Below, piece by piece: positions 1 to 7,432 of a stretch of DNA of 28,037 nucleotides. Positions within the stretch are counted from its first letter, which is position 1. Every line of letters begins with the position of its first letter. The position numbers and the translations under genes were made by a program. The notes under the pieces were generated by a model. That model worked only from the letters and a program-made list of their open reading frames with translations. It was not told the origin of the DNA and did no database searches. This DNA is from an uncultured Collinsella sp. (GTDB lineage Bacteria > Actinomycetota > Coriobacteriia > Coriobacteriales > Coriobacteriaceae), in the NCBI GenBank assembly GCA_900544755.1, contig UQWQ01000018.1, forward strand, positions 1 to 28,037, in the 5' to 3' direction.

Positions 1-330
1 AGCTGCGGAAACGCGGGGCCCGTTCAGGCTGTTGCGTTGAGATTGAAAATCAACCTATTTGTTTAAACGTCTTGTTTTGTTACAAGCTGATTACATTCCA
101 GTATTTTGGCTGATTTGCTGCTGAGGATTGATAGCTGATCTATTTACATGACCGAATTGAGCACGCTGTTCATTATTGCCGGTTTTAAACAGACACAAAT
201 GTGCTCGCGTTGAGGCTATTTCGTTTAAACAGATGGTGCTTGACTAATGGTAAGAAATATGCTCTAGCAAAGTAGTCGTTAGGGACGTTCTTTAATGACT
301 AGTCGTTTAAGAACGTCCCCAACGACTAAG
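1..330. other. AT-rich intergenic region at the left edge
   Basis: No gene was found in this stretch. It is clearly richer in A and T than the surrounding coding DNA. The octamer GTTTAAAC occurs at 61-68 and 223-230, with a near copy (TTTTAAAC) at 183-190. The right end carries a double palindromic repeat (273-328, listed separately). It may serve as the 3' region of hypA and as regulatory DNA for a gene beyond the left edge, but no convincing promoter could be fixed. Confidence 0.5.
273..328. repeat. Head-to-head pair of 29-bp palindromic repeat units
   Basis: Two hairpin units, each an 8-bp stem around a 13-nt loop, lie in inverted orientation and share two bases. Unit one has TAGTCGTT at 273-280 and AATGACTA at 294-301. 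Unit two has TAGTCGTT at 300-307 and AACGACTA at 321-328. The loops are reverse complements of each other apart from one base, so the whole 56 bp is also a large near-perfect palindrome. A single unit recurs at 18477-18505. It sits just after the hypA stop codon, so it could act as a 3' end structure, although there is no clear T-run. Confidence 0.75.
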
Positions 331-759
331 TTAGGCGATGTGGAGGGGGTTGGCGGCGTCGACGGCATCGGGGGCATCGGATAGGCCGTCGGGGGCAGCG
401 TCTGTCGGGTCCTCGTCGGGGGTCTCGATCTGCTTGATCATGACCTCCTGGCCCTGCAGCAGATAGGTCTCGCCGCTACCGCAATGGGGGCAGGTCTTGC
501 CGTGCTCGACCGTCGCGTAGTCGCAGCCGCACGCCTCGCAATGCGTCACGGCCTCGACAGGCTCCACAATAAGCTCCGCGCCCTGCGTGATAGGCTTTTT
601 ATCTGCCGCCCAGCGCCAAGCATCAAGCAGCAGATCGGGAACGACGCCCGAGACCTCGCCCAGGAGCAGCGTCACGCTCGAAACGCGACTCACGCCATTG
701 GCGCGCGCCACATTCTCGACATCGCGAATGATGTGATAGACGATTCCTAATTCATGCAC
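331..759 (-). CDS. hypA: Hydrogenase/urease nickel incorporation protein HypA
   Basis: This 142-residue protein matches the HypA/HybF nickel metallochaperone family, which delivers nickel for maturation of [NiFe] hydrogenase or urease together with HypB. The start is a GTG at 757-759: it gives the N-terminus Met-His-Glu-Leu, and His2 is the conserved nickel ligand of the family. The nearby ATG is out of frame. A GGAAG ribosome site lies 7 bases upstream of the GTG. The zinc site is visible as two CxxC pairs, Cys74/Cys77 and Cys90/Cys93. Residues after about 112 form an acidic Asp/Ala/Pro-rich tail that extends beyond the usual length of about 115 residues. It lies about 190 bp downstream of the Fe-S oxidoreductase on the same strand. 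No hydrogenase structural genes are in the window. Confidence 0.93.
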   Translation of the reverse strand: MHELGIVYHIIRDVENVARANGVSRVSSVTLLLGEVSGVVPDLLLDAWRWAADKKPITQGAELIVEPVEAVTHCEACGCDYATVEHGKTCPHCGSGETYLLQGQEVMIKQIETPDEDPTDAAPDGLSDAPDAVDAANPLHIA

Positions 760-767
760 TTTTTCTT

Positions 768-789
768 CCGCCGTTCTAACGAACGGCGG
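768..789 (-). other. Hairpin immediately upstream of the hypA ribosome site
   Basis: A perfect 9-bp stem, CCGCCGTTC and GAACGGCGG, encloses a TAAC tetraloop. On the minus strand its last two G residues are the first bases of the GGAAG sequence used as the hypA ribosome-binding site. There is no U-run after the stem, so it is a poor terminator. It may be a processing site, or it may partly mask translation initiation of hypA. Confidence 0.5.
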
Positions 790-949
790 TCGACTTGACG
801 CTGCGCGAGCCCCAGACGGACGATCTGCCTTTCAATCGTCGGGCATGGGCAAAAGCCCTATGCCCTCCTCTTTCAAGGCACCTCGCCACGCCTGGGACTC
901 GCTCGCTGTCCAACCGTTCTCTACGCCGTTCTCTTGTTTGTTGCGTTTT

Positions 950-3727
950 TTATTTCTTCCCAAATTTGATTTTGATCGCACGCTTCAAAGCGTACTTGCC
1001 GAGGCTGGGGAGCTTTTGCTCGTATTTGACCATCGTGGAGCACTCGGGGCGGTCGCGATCCAGATGGATGGCGTCAAACGCGCACTTGGTGGTGCACAGG
1101 CCGCAGCCGATGCACTTGTTGGGGTCGACGATCGAGGCACCGCAGCCCAAGCAGCGAGCGGTCTCGGCGCGCACCTGCTCCTCGGTAAAGGTCTCGACGT
1201 ACTCGCTAAAGGGCGCAGCCTTCTCGCGCTCGCGGTCGACACGTGCCACCTCGCGGCTTGCGTTGTCATAGCTCTCAATCACAACATCGTCGCGGTCAAG
1301 CGCGGTGTAGCGGCGCTGGTTGCGGCCGATGGTGAGCGTGGAGCCCGGCTGCACAAAGCGATGGATGGACACGGCGGCCTCGTGACCGGCGGCGATGGCG
1401 TCGATAGCAAAGCTGGGACCGGTGTAGACGTCGCCGCCCACAAAGATGTCGGGCTCGGCGGTCTGGTACGTCTGCGGATCGGCAAGGGCACCCTGGCTGC
1501 GGCCGAGCTCCACCTTGGAGCCAGCCAGCAGGTCGCCCCACACAATGGACTGGCCAATCGACATGACGACACGGTCGGCATCGACACGGCGCAAGTCGTT
1601 CTCGTCATACTCGGGCGCAAAACGGCCCTCGTCGTCAAAGACACGCGTGCAGCGCTTAAAGGTGATACCGCACACACGACCGGCCTCGTCCAGGTGAATC
1701 TCCTTGGGGCCCCAGCCGCAGCTAATGTGCGCGCCGTCCTCAATGGCCTCGCGACGCTCCTCCTCGCTGGCAGGCATCTTGACCTCGCTCTCCAGGCAGA
1801 ACATCTCAACGTGCTCGGAACCCAGACGGCAGGCGTTGCGCGCGACATCGATGGCCACGTTGCCGCCGCCCACCACGATGGTGCGCCCGGGCAGCGCGTC
1901 GATCTTGCCGCTGTTGACCTCGCGCAAAAAGTCGACGGCCACGGTCACGTCCTCGGCATCCTCGCCCGGAATACCGGCAAGGCGGCCACCCTGGCAGCCA
2001 ATGGCCACGTAAAAGGCTTTAAAGCCCTGCGCGCGAAGCTCATCGAGCGTCACATCGCGACCGACCTCCACGCCATAGCGGAACTCGGCGCCCATCAGGC
2101 GAATAACCTCGACCTCGGCCTCGATAACGTCCTTCTGCAGCTTAAAGATGGGAATACCGTAGGTGAGCATACCGCCCGGGCGCTCGTTTTTCTCGAACAC
2201 GACGGGCTTGTAGCCCTTCTCGGCCAGATAGAAAGCACAGGACAGACCGGCCGGACCGGCACCGATGATGGCGATCTTCTGGTCGAAGCCGCCAGCGCGC
2301 GTCGGGGTCACCACAGGTGGGACATAACGGGTCGCGGCATCCAGATCGCGCTGGGCGATAAACTTCTTGACCTCGTCGATAGCCACGGCGGCATCCACGC
2401 GACCACGGGTGCAGGCGTCCTCGCAGCGGCGGTTGCACACGCGGCCGCAGATAGCGGGCAGCGGGTTCTCACGCTTGATGAGCGCCAGCGCCTCGTCATA
2501 GCGACCCTGGGCCGCGAGCTTCAGATAGCCCTGAACGGCAACGTGCGCGGGGCAGGCCGTCTTGCAGGGCGCGGTGCCGGACTCATGCGTCTCGATACGG
2601 TTATCGTTGCGGTAGTTGGGCGACCACTTGGTGTGGTCCCACTTGGTGGCATCGGGCAGCTCCTGACGCGGATACTCGGGCACCTTTCCGCCGGCCTTTT
2701 TGCTGCAGAGCTTCTGGCCCAGCTTGGCGGCGCCGGCCGGACACACCTCAACGCAGCGACCGCAGGCCACGCACTTGTCCTTCTCGACCTTGGCGACATA
2801 GGCCGAGCGCGACAGGTTGGGCGTGTTGAACAGCTGCGAGGTGCGCAGGGCGTAGCACACGTTGACGTTGCAGTTGCAGATGGCGAAGATCTTGTTCTCG
2901 CCATCGATGTTGGTGATCTGGTGCACAAAGCCGTTGTCCTCGGCCTGGCGCAGGATGTCGTAAACCTCGTCGCGGGTCACGTAATGGCCACGATCGGTCT
3001 CGACCACGTAGTCGGCCATATCGCCTACGGCGATGCACCAATCGGCCGGGTCGTCGGCGCAGCCCTCACCCATCACGCGACGGCTCGCGCGGCAGCTGCA
3101 GGTGCTGGCGGCATACTTACCCTCGTATTTGTCGAGCCAGTGCTCGATATGCTCGATCGGCACCGAGGTGCTCGCGGCATCGATAGCCTTCTCGACTGGA
3201 ATGACGTGCATGCCGATACCGGCGCCTCCGGGCGGCACCATCGGCGTGGCTTTGGACAACGGCCCCTTGGACGCCTGCTCAAAGAACTTGGCATAGACCG
3301 GATGCTCCTCGAGCTGGCTCACGCGCATATTGAGGAACTCAGCGGAACCCGGCACCAGCATGGGCAGCACCCACTGCTTGGCGCGCTCGGGATTTTCCCA
3401 GTTGTACTCGAGCAGACCCGTGTAGCTCATGTCGTCGAGCATCTTCTCGATATCGGGCTCGGGCATGCCGGTGAGCTTGACCATCTCGGGCAGCGTGTAG
3501 GGACGGCGCATCTTCATCTTGCAGAGCACTTCGGCCTGCTCGTCGGTTGCGGCCTCGGCAAACGACCAGTACTCGTAGCCCAGCAGCTCGTCGCGATGCA
3601 GCAGGCGGTTGGTGCAGTGCTCGCACAGTTTGACGATGGCCTCGCGCGGATGCTCCGGTATCGGCGGCACGAGCTCCGCGCCGATATCGGGCTCGGTATA
3701 GCTAATCCCCGGTCCGTTGAGAATCAT
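950..3727 (-). CDS. Multidomain Fe-S/FAD NAD(P)-binding oxidoreductase (GltD-like)
   Basis: The protein is 925 residues from the ATG at 3725-3727, which has an AGAAGGGA ribosome site; the frame stays open for 33 codons further upstream without such a site. Domains in order: an N-terminal part of about 300 residues with several Cys (CEHC, TCSCR, CNCNVNVC); a 4Fe-4S ferredoxin motif CVACGRCVEVCP near residue 317; a Cys-rich GltD/dihydropyrimidine dehydrogenase N-terminal type Fe-S domain near 385-460 (CKTACP, CGRVCNRRCEDAC); an FAD-binding GAGPAG motif near 485; a nucleotide-binding GGGNVAID motif near 615; and a C-terminal ferredoxin motif CIGCGLCTTKC near 870. It resembles glutamate synthase small-subunit-like electron-transfer flavoproteins that pass electrons between NAD(P)H and ferredoxin or a partner enzyme. 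No glutamate synthase large subunit is nearby. It is divergent from a TetR gene with shared palindromes, so TetR control is likely. The physiological substrate is unknown. Confidence 0.88.
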   Translation of the reverse strand: MILNGPGISYTEPDIGAELVPPIPEHPREAIVKLCEHCTNRLLHRDELLGYEYWSFAEAATDEQAEVLCKMKMRRPYTLPEMVKLTGMPEPDIEKMLDDMSYTGLLEYNWENPERAKQWVLPMLVPGSAEFLNMRVSQLEEHPVYAKFFEQASKGPLSKATPMVPPGGAGIGMHVIPVEKAIDAASTSVPIEHIEHWLDKYEGKYAASTCSCRASRRVMGEGCADDPADWCIAVGDMADYVVETDRGHYVTRDEVYDILRQAEDNGFVHQITNIDGENKIFAICNCNVNVCYALRTSQLFNTPNLSRSAYVAKVEKDKCVACGRCVEVCPAGAAKLGQKLCSKKAGGKVPEYPRQELPDATKWDHTKWSPNYRNDNRIETHESGTAPCKTACPAHVAVQGYLKLAAQGRYDEALALIKRENPLPAICGRVCNRRCEDACTRGRVDAAVAIDEVKKFIAQRDLDAATRYVPPVVTPTRAGGFDQKIAIIGAGPAGLSCAFYLAEKGYKPVVFEKNERPGGMLTYGIPIFKLQKDVIEAEVEVIRLMGAEFRYGVEVGRDVTLDELRAQGFKAFYVAIGCQGGRLAGIPGEDAEDVTVAVDFLREVNSGKIDALPGRTIVVGGGNVAIDVARNACRLGSEHVEMFCLESEVKMPASEEERREAIEDGAHISCGWGPKEIHLDEAGRVCGITFKRCTRVFDDEGRFAPEYDENDLRRVDADRVVMSIGQSIVWGDLLAGSKVELGRSQGALADPQTYQTAEPDIFVGGDVYTGPSFAIDAIAAGHEAAVSIHRFVQPGSTLTIGRNQRRYTALDRDDVVIESYDNASREVARVDREREKAAPFSEYVETFTEEQVRAETARCLGCGASIVDPNKCIGCGLCTTKCAFDAIHLDRDRPECSTMVKYEQKLPSLGKYALKRAIKIKFGKK

Positions 3728-3819
3728 GGTTGTCCCTTCTCTTGCCACAGCCCGACAGGCATGCAGCGCCCCTCTTTGTACGGGCTCGACATGCCCCCCA
3801 TGCCATTCACCCGTTATTG

Positions 3820-3857
3820 TTGACATTGTGTCAAAAACAGTATTGACGAACCGTCAA
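3820..3857. promoter_or_regulatory. Twin 15-bp palindromes, probable TetR operators
   Basis: Two palindromes of the same design, TTGACATTGTGTCAA (3820-3834) and TTGACGAACCGTCAA (3843-3857), have centres 23 bp apart. Both have perfect 6-bp arms around a 3-bp centre. They lie in the 189-bp space between the divergent oxidoreductase and TetR start codons. TetR-family repressors commonly bind short palindromes in such divergent promoters, so autoregulation plus control of the oxidoreductase is inferred. Confidence 0.7.
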
Positions 3858-3916
3858 CAATATTCAAGACTGTTAGGCGAACGGTCGGGCCCAAACGGAT
3901 GAAAGGCGGCAAACGT

Positions 3917-4579
3917 ATGAGCGATAACACGGCAAACATCTCTGTGGCTGATGCCGTCCTCGCGTCCGACAGCGCGGCAAAGCGCTTGACGGGCGACGAA
4001 CGCCGTCGCGAGATCCTCGCCGCCGTGCGCGCCGTGAGTTCCGAGCTGGGCGTGTCACATCTATCCGTCTCGGCCGTGACCAAGCGAGCCGGCTGCACGC
4101 GCTCGCTGTTCTACCACTACTTTGCCGACATGGACGCCGCCGTCACCGCCGTCATGGACGAGGCGATCGACGGCTTTATCGCCGAGCTCGAGCAGTGGAA
4201 CGCCGGCCGCACCGTCGGCGATATCGAGGGCGCGCTCGACACCGTCGCCCCGCTCTTTAAGCGTCTGGTCGCCAGCGGCCACGAGCTGCCGAGTACGCTC
4301 ACCTCGAGCAGCGGCGCGCTCTACGGCGGCTTTCTGCACAACGTGGTCCAGCGCGTGGCGCAGTACATCTGCGACACCACCGTGGTGGATTTTGTCGCCC
4401 ATCACGAGCTGCGCATCGACCATGTCTACGAGACGTTCTACACCCTCATCATGGGTCTTTTGATGTATATCCGCACACACCCCGATGTGCCCGACGAGAC
4501 AGTCAAGGAAATCATCGCCTCGACGCTCCATATCGAGGGCTATACCGCCAAGTATCAGGAGCGCAAGCCCCAGAACTGA
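3917..4579 (+). CDS. TetR/AcrR family transcriptional regulator
   Basis: The protein is 220 residues from the ATG at 3917, preceded by an AAAGGCGG ribosome site at a suitable distance; an in-frame ATG at 3899 is a weaker alternative. Residues of about 30-77 form a TetR helix-turn-helix, with the typical pattern of R.EIL.A...L...LSVSAVTKRAGCTRSLFYHYF. The rest is the helical ligand-binding and dimerisation half, which is not recognisable to a specific ligand. It is divergent from the Fe-S oxidoreductase and 63 bp upstream of the DUF5692-like gene on the same strand, so it probably regulates both. The two palindromes upstream are the likely operators. Confidence 0.9.
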   Translation: MSDNTANISVADAVLASDSAAKRLTGDERRREILAAVRAVSSELGVSHLSVSAVTKRAGCTRSLFYHYFADMDAAVTAVMDEAIDGFIAELEQWNAGRTVGDIEGALDTVAPLFKRLVASGHELPSTLTSSSGALYGGFLHNVVQRVAQYICDTTVVDFVAHHELRIDHVYETFYTLIMGLLMYIRTHPDVPDETVKEIIASTLHIEGYTAKYQERKPQN

Positions 4580-4642
4580 CGACATTTGGCCAAACTGCCC
4601 GCGATCAGAAGAGGGGCCGCGGGCTTGTGAAAGGAGAGCAGC

Positions 4643-5650
4643 ATGCTGTTCGATGTCTGGGGTAGCGATACCCTTATCCACTGGGTCGGCTGGGCGATGG
4701 TCTTTATCGGCCTGATCGTGCTCAACGAGGTCGGCCGCCGCACCAAGCTGGGCGCTGCAATCATCTTTGGCGTAGCTCCGCTTGCCATGACCATCTACTG
4801 CGTCGCTATCGCCATCGGCGTTTCGCAGGGTGCCGAGTGGGCGCTCACCAACCCCACCCATGTGTACCAGAACAGCTGGTTCCACTACGCCAAGGTATAC
4901 GCGGCGCTGGCCGGTTGCTGGGGCTTCATTGCCATTAAGTACCAGTGGGGCAAGATCGGCAAGGCGCATTGGTTCCGCGCGTGGCCGTTTGTGATCGTTG
5001 CCATCAACATCATGATCGCCGTCGTATCCGACTTTGAGAGCGCCTATCACTTCTTTGTCCTGGGCGAGTCCACCTGGGTCACCTCCGAGGGCGCCACGCA
5101 GCTGGCTGGCTGGAACAACGTGTTCAACGGCATCGCCGGTATCATCAACATCTTCTGCATGACCGGTTGGTGGAGCGTCTACGCCTCCGAGGATCAGACC
5201 GACATGCTGTGGCCCGACATGACCTGGGTCTACATCATCGCCTACGACATCTGGAACTTCTGCTACACCTACAACTGCCTGCCCACCCACTCCTGGTTCT
5301 GCGGCTTTGCGCTGCTGCTGGCGCCCACCGTCGCCGCCTTTATCTGGAACAAGGGCGGCTGGATCCAGAACCGCGCCTTTACGCTGGCTATTTGGTGCAT
5401 GTTTGCCCAGGTATTCCCGTACTTCCAGGAGGAGTCCATCTTTGTGACCCACTCCACGCTCGACCCCGGCGCCGCTACCGCGGTCTCGATCGCTGCACTG
5501 ATCGCCAACGTCGCCGCAATCATCTACATCGCCTACCGCGCCAAGAAGCTCGGCCGCAATCCCTACAAGCAGGATGTCTTTGAGGGCACCAGCGATTGGG
5601 AGAAGGCTACCGCTCGCCGCGCCAAGGTTGATTACGCGCACGCCGAGTAA
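4643..5650 (+). CDS. Polytopic membrane protein, DUF5692-like
   Basis: This 335-residue protein has an AAGGAGAG ribosome site directly upstream of the ATG. It has about nine hydrophobic segments: roughly residues 13-28, 37-60, 86-103, 112-128, 152-175, 192-212, 216-232, 243-260 and 277-299. It is unusually rich in Trp and Tyr inside and between the helices (for example WVYIIAYDIWNFCYTYN). The C-terminus is a short charged tail predicted to be cytoplasmic. I associate this sequence pattern with the DUF5692 family; no function is established from sequence. It follows the TetR gene by 63 bp and ends at a strong terminator, so tetR and this gene probably form a two-gene transcript opposite the Fe-S oxidoreductase. 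A role as a small-molecule or redox-linked transporter is possible but unproven. Confidence 0.85.
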   Translation: MLFDVWGSDTLIHWVGWAMVFIGLIVLNEVGRRTKLGAAIIFGVAPLAMTIYCVAIAIGVSQGAEWALTNPTHVYQNSWFHYAKVYAALAGCWGFIAIKYQWGKIGKAHWFRAWPFVIVAINIMIAVVSDFESAYHFFVLGESTWVTSEGATQLAGWNNVFNGIAGIINIFCMTGWWSVYASEDQTDMLWPDMTWVYIIAYDIWNFCYTYNCLPTHSWFCGFALLLAPTVAAFIWNKGGWIQNRAFTLAIWCMFAQVFPYFQEESIFVTHSTLDPGAATAVSIAALIANVAAIIYIAYRAKKLGRNPYKQDVFEGTSDWEKATARRAKVDYAHAE

Positions 5651-5718
5651 CGTGTTGGCCGCTGTTGGCACTTGGGCATAGGACCGCTCACCAGGCCTTT
5701 CAATCCAATGTCTCACAG

Positions 5719-5759
5719 AGCCCCCGGAAAGCGATTCGCTCGCTTTCCGGGGGCTTTTT
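5719..5759 (+). terminator. Rho-independent terminator after the DUF5692-like gene
   Basis: A perfect 16-bp stem (5719-5734 and 5740-5755) with a 5-nt loop (TTCGC) ends in a run of five T residues. It lies 68 bp downstream of the stop codon and closes the tetR transcript. Confidence 0.92.
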
Positions 5760-5888
5760 GTCGTTGCGCCTCTATTCATCTATTCAAAAAAACGCGCATA
5801 TATAAAATCGGATTTCAAATCATGCGGCGGCTCTATGGAGCCCCGTTTTTGGGTACAGTGTTGTCCCGATATCGAGCTTGGGGGATAT

Positions 5889-7388
5889 ATGAAAGATGAG
5901 ACGATGGGCCAAGAGGACGCGGCCCAAGATGCAGAAGCGTGTGCCGAGGCCCTGGAGAGCCTAGACCAGATCGCGCTGGCCGAGATTGCGTTTGACGATT
6001 CGAGCGTTGATGTGCAGGATGAGCCGGAAATCGAGGCGCAGTCCGATGATCAGGATGCAAAAGACGATGTTGAGCCTGCCGAAGATGAGGCAGATCACGA
6101 AGACGCCGAAAGCGAGGCCGACGACCAGCCCGAATCCGACACGAGCGAGGAAACCATCTTGCTCGACAACTTGCCGGCCGAAGATTCGCTGACCCGCGAG
6201 CTCCCTGGCTTAGGCTCTGCGCCTGCCGTGGACGAGACCATCGCCATGGGCGATATTCCCCTACCGTCCGTTCCTTCGGCACGCGAAGCCGAGGCTCGTC
6301 ATCGTAAGATGTCGCCCAAGCGCCGCAATCTGATGGTCGCCGGCGCTGTGGTCGTTGCGCTCGTCGCCGGCGGCGCAGGCTACGCAGCCTGGAACGGATA
6401 CCGGCAAGAGCAGGCTGCCATCGCCGCCGCCAATGCCCACACGATGATGTCGGTGCAGATTGGTGTACATGCCGCGGGGCTCGACTGTTCCACCGGCTCC
6501 AAGATTCCCGTACAGGTGAGCGGCCAGGATTCTGACGGCTCCTCTGTGAGCGAAACACTCTATGTTGACGAGCACGGCCGTGGCATCAAACTGCTACCCG
6601 GTGACTACACGCTCTCCATTGCCGCCTCCCCCATCGCGTCCGACGGCACCGTCTATACCGTGCCGACCACCAAGGCGCAGGTCACGATCAAGAGCGACGG
6701 ACAGGACCTAAGCAGCCAGGCCGCCTTTGAGCTTAAGGTGCCTTCGGCCGACACGGTAACCGACGACCAGATCGATGCCGCCGCCAAATATGCCGAGGAG
6801 GGAGGCGCGAGCTCCGCCGCCACCGCCAAGGTGCTCCAGCAGGCGGCAACCGCGCGGCGCGACGCCGCCGTCAATGCCGTGAGCGCGCAAAAGGCACAGG
6901 CGGCCCGTGATGCCGACGCCCGTCACAAGGCAACCGACCTCTACCAGCTCGATATCCCCGTCGAATGGTACGGCAAGGTCGAGACTTGGCAAAATGGCAG
7001 CACGCTATGCATCTATCTTGCCGGCGACAGCGATACGCCGATTGTGACGCTCGTCGCGGTGCGCGAGGGCGAGAGCTTTACGCCCGATGAGGGCGATACG
7101 GTTTTGGGTGCGGCCAATCTAGGCAACGGTTATACCGTCTACGCCAGCGGCCCCGTCTATCCGTACGTGGTGCCCCAGACCATCAACGGACGGACGCAGA
7201 ATCCCGTGTCGACCTACCCCATGGACACGGCCATTGAGCTTGTCGAGCTTACGACCGGCAACCGCTACACCTATAGCCAGATCAAGAACGTACTGGTCGG
7301 CAAAGACGGTAAAGCCGACGCCGCGACCAAACTCGAGACCGACTACCTCGCCCAGATTCTCCTGCCGAGCATCAAGGCCCAGGACTAG
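5889..7388 (+). CDS. Membrane-anchored hypothetical protein with acidic N-terminal region
   Basis: The protein is 499 residues from the ATG at 5889, which follows a GGGGGA ribosome site; an in-frame ATG at 5835 has none. Residues 1 to about 140 are strongly acidic and low in complexity (Asp, Glu, Ala, Gln). A basic stretch (RHRKMSPKRRN) then precedes one transmembrane helix at about 147-168. Thus the acidic part is predicted inside and about 330 residues outside. The outer part begins with a predicted beta-rich region (near 180-250, with a LLPGDYTLSI strand pattern), then an Ala-rich helical segment near 255-305, then a C-terminal domain. There is no catalytic motif, lipobox or sortase signal. 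I do not recognise the family. It is a single gene between a terminator and a convergent ATPase gene. Confidence 0.85.
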   Translation: MKDETMGQEDAAQDAEACAEALESLDQIALAEIAFDDSSVDVQDEPEIEAQSDDQDAKDDVEPAEDEADHEDAESEADDQPESDTSEETILLDNLPAEDSLTRELPGLGSAPAVDETIAMGDIPLPSVPSAREAEARHRKMSPKRRNLMVAGAVVVALVAGGAGYAAWNGYRQEQAAIAAANAHTMMSVQIGVHAAGLDCSTGSKIPVQVSGQDSDGSSVSETLYVDEHGRGIKLLPGDYTLSIAASPIASDGTVYTVPTTKAQVTIKSDGQDLSSQAAFELKVPSADTVTDDQIDAAAKYAEEGGASSAATAKVLQQAATARRDAAVNAVSAQKAQAARDADARHKATDLYQLDIPVEWYGKVETWQNGSTLCIYLAGDSDTPIVTLVAVREGESFTPDEGDTVLGAANLGNGYTVYASGPVYPYVVPQTINGRTQNPVSTYPMDTAIELVELTTGNRYTYSQIKNVLVGKDGKADAATKLETDYLAQILLPSIKAQD

Positions 7389-7432
7389 CGGACCATGACA
7401 CCTGAGTCCTGGCCTCGCAAATCCATAGACGA

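Noticed and set aside
845..3823. Plus-strand open frame of 992 codons across the oxidoreductase gene
   Set aside because: It lies fully opposite the 925-residue Fe-S flavoprotein, which has clear domains and a ribosome site. The plus-strand translation is rich in Ala, Gly, His and Leu without motifs, as expected for the antisense of GC-rich coding DNA.
3871..3890. A third TetR operator near the tetR start
   Set aside because: The segment GGCGAACGGTC resembles one half of the palindromes, but the arms do not pair, so it was not counted.
4061..5779. Minus-strand open frame of 572 codons opposite tetR and the DUF5692-like gene
   Set aside because: It spans two well-supported plus-strand genes and the terminator, and shows no family motif.
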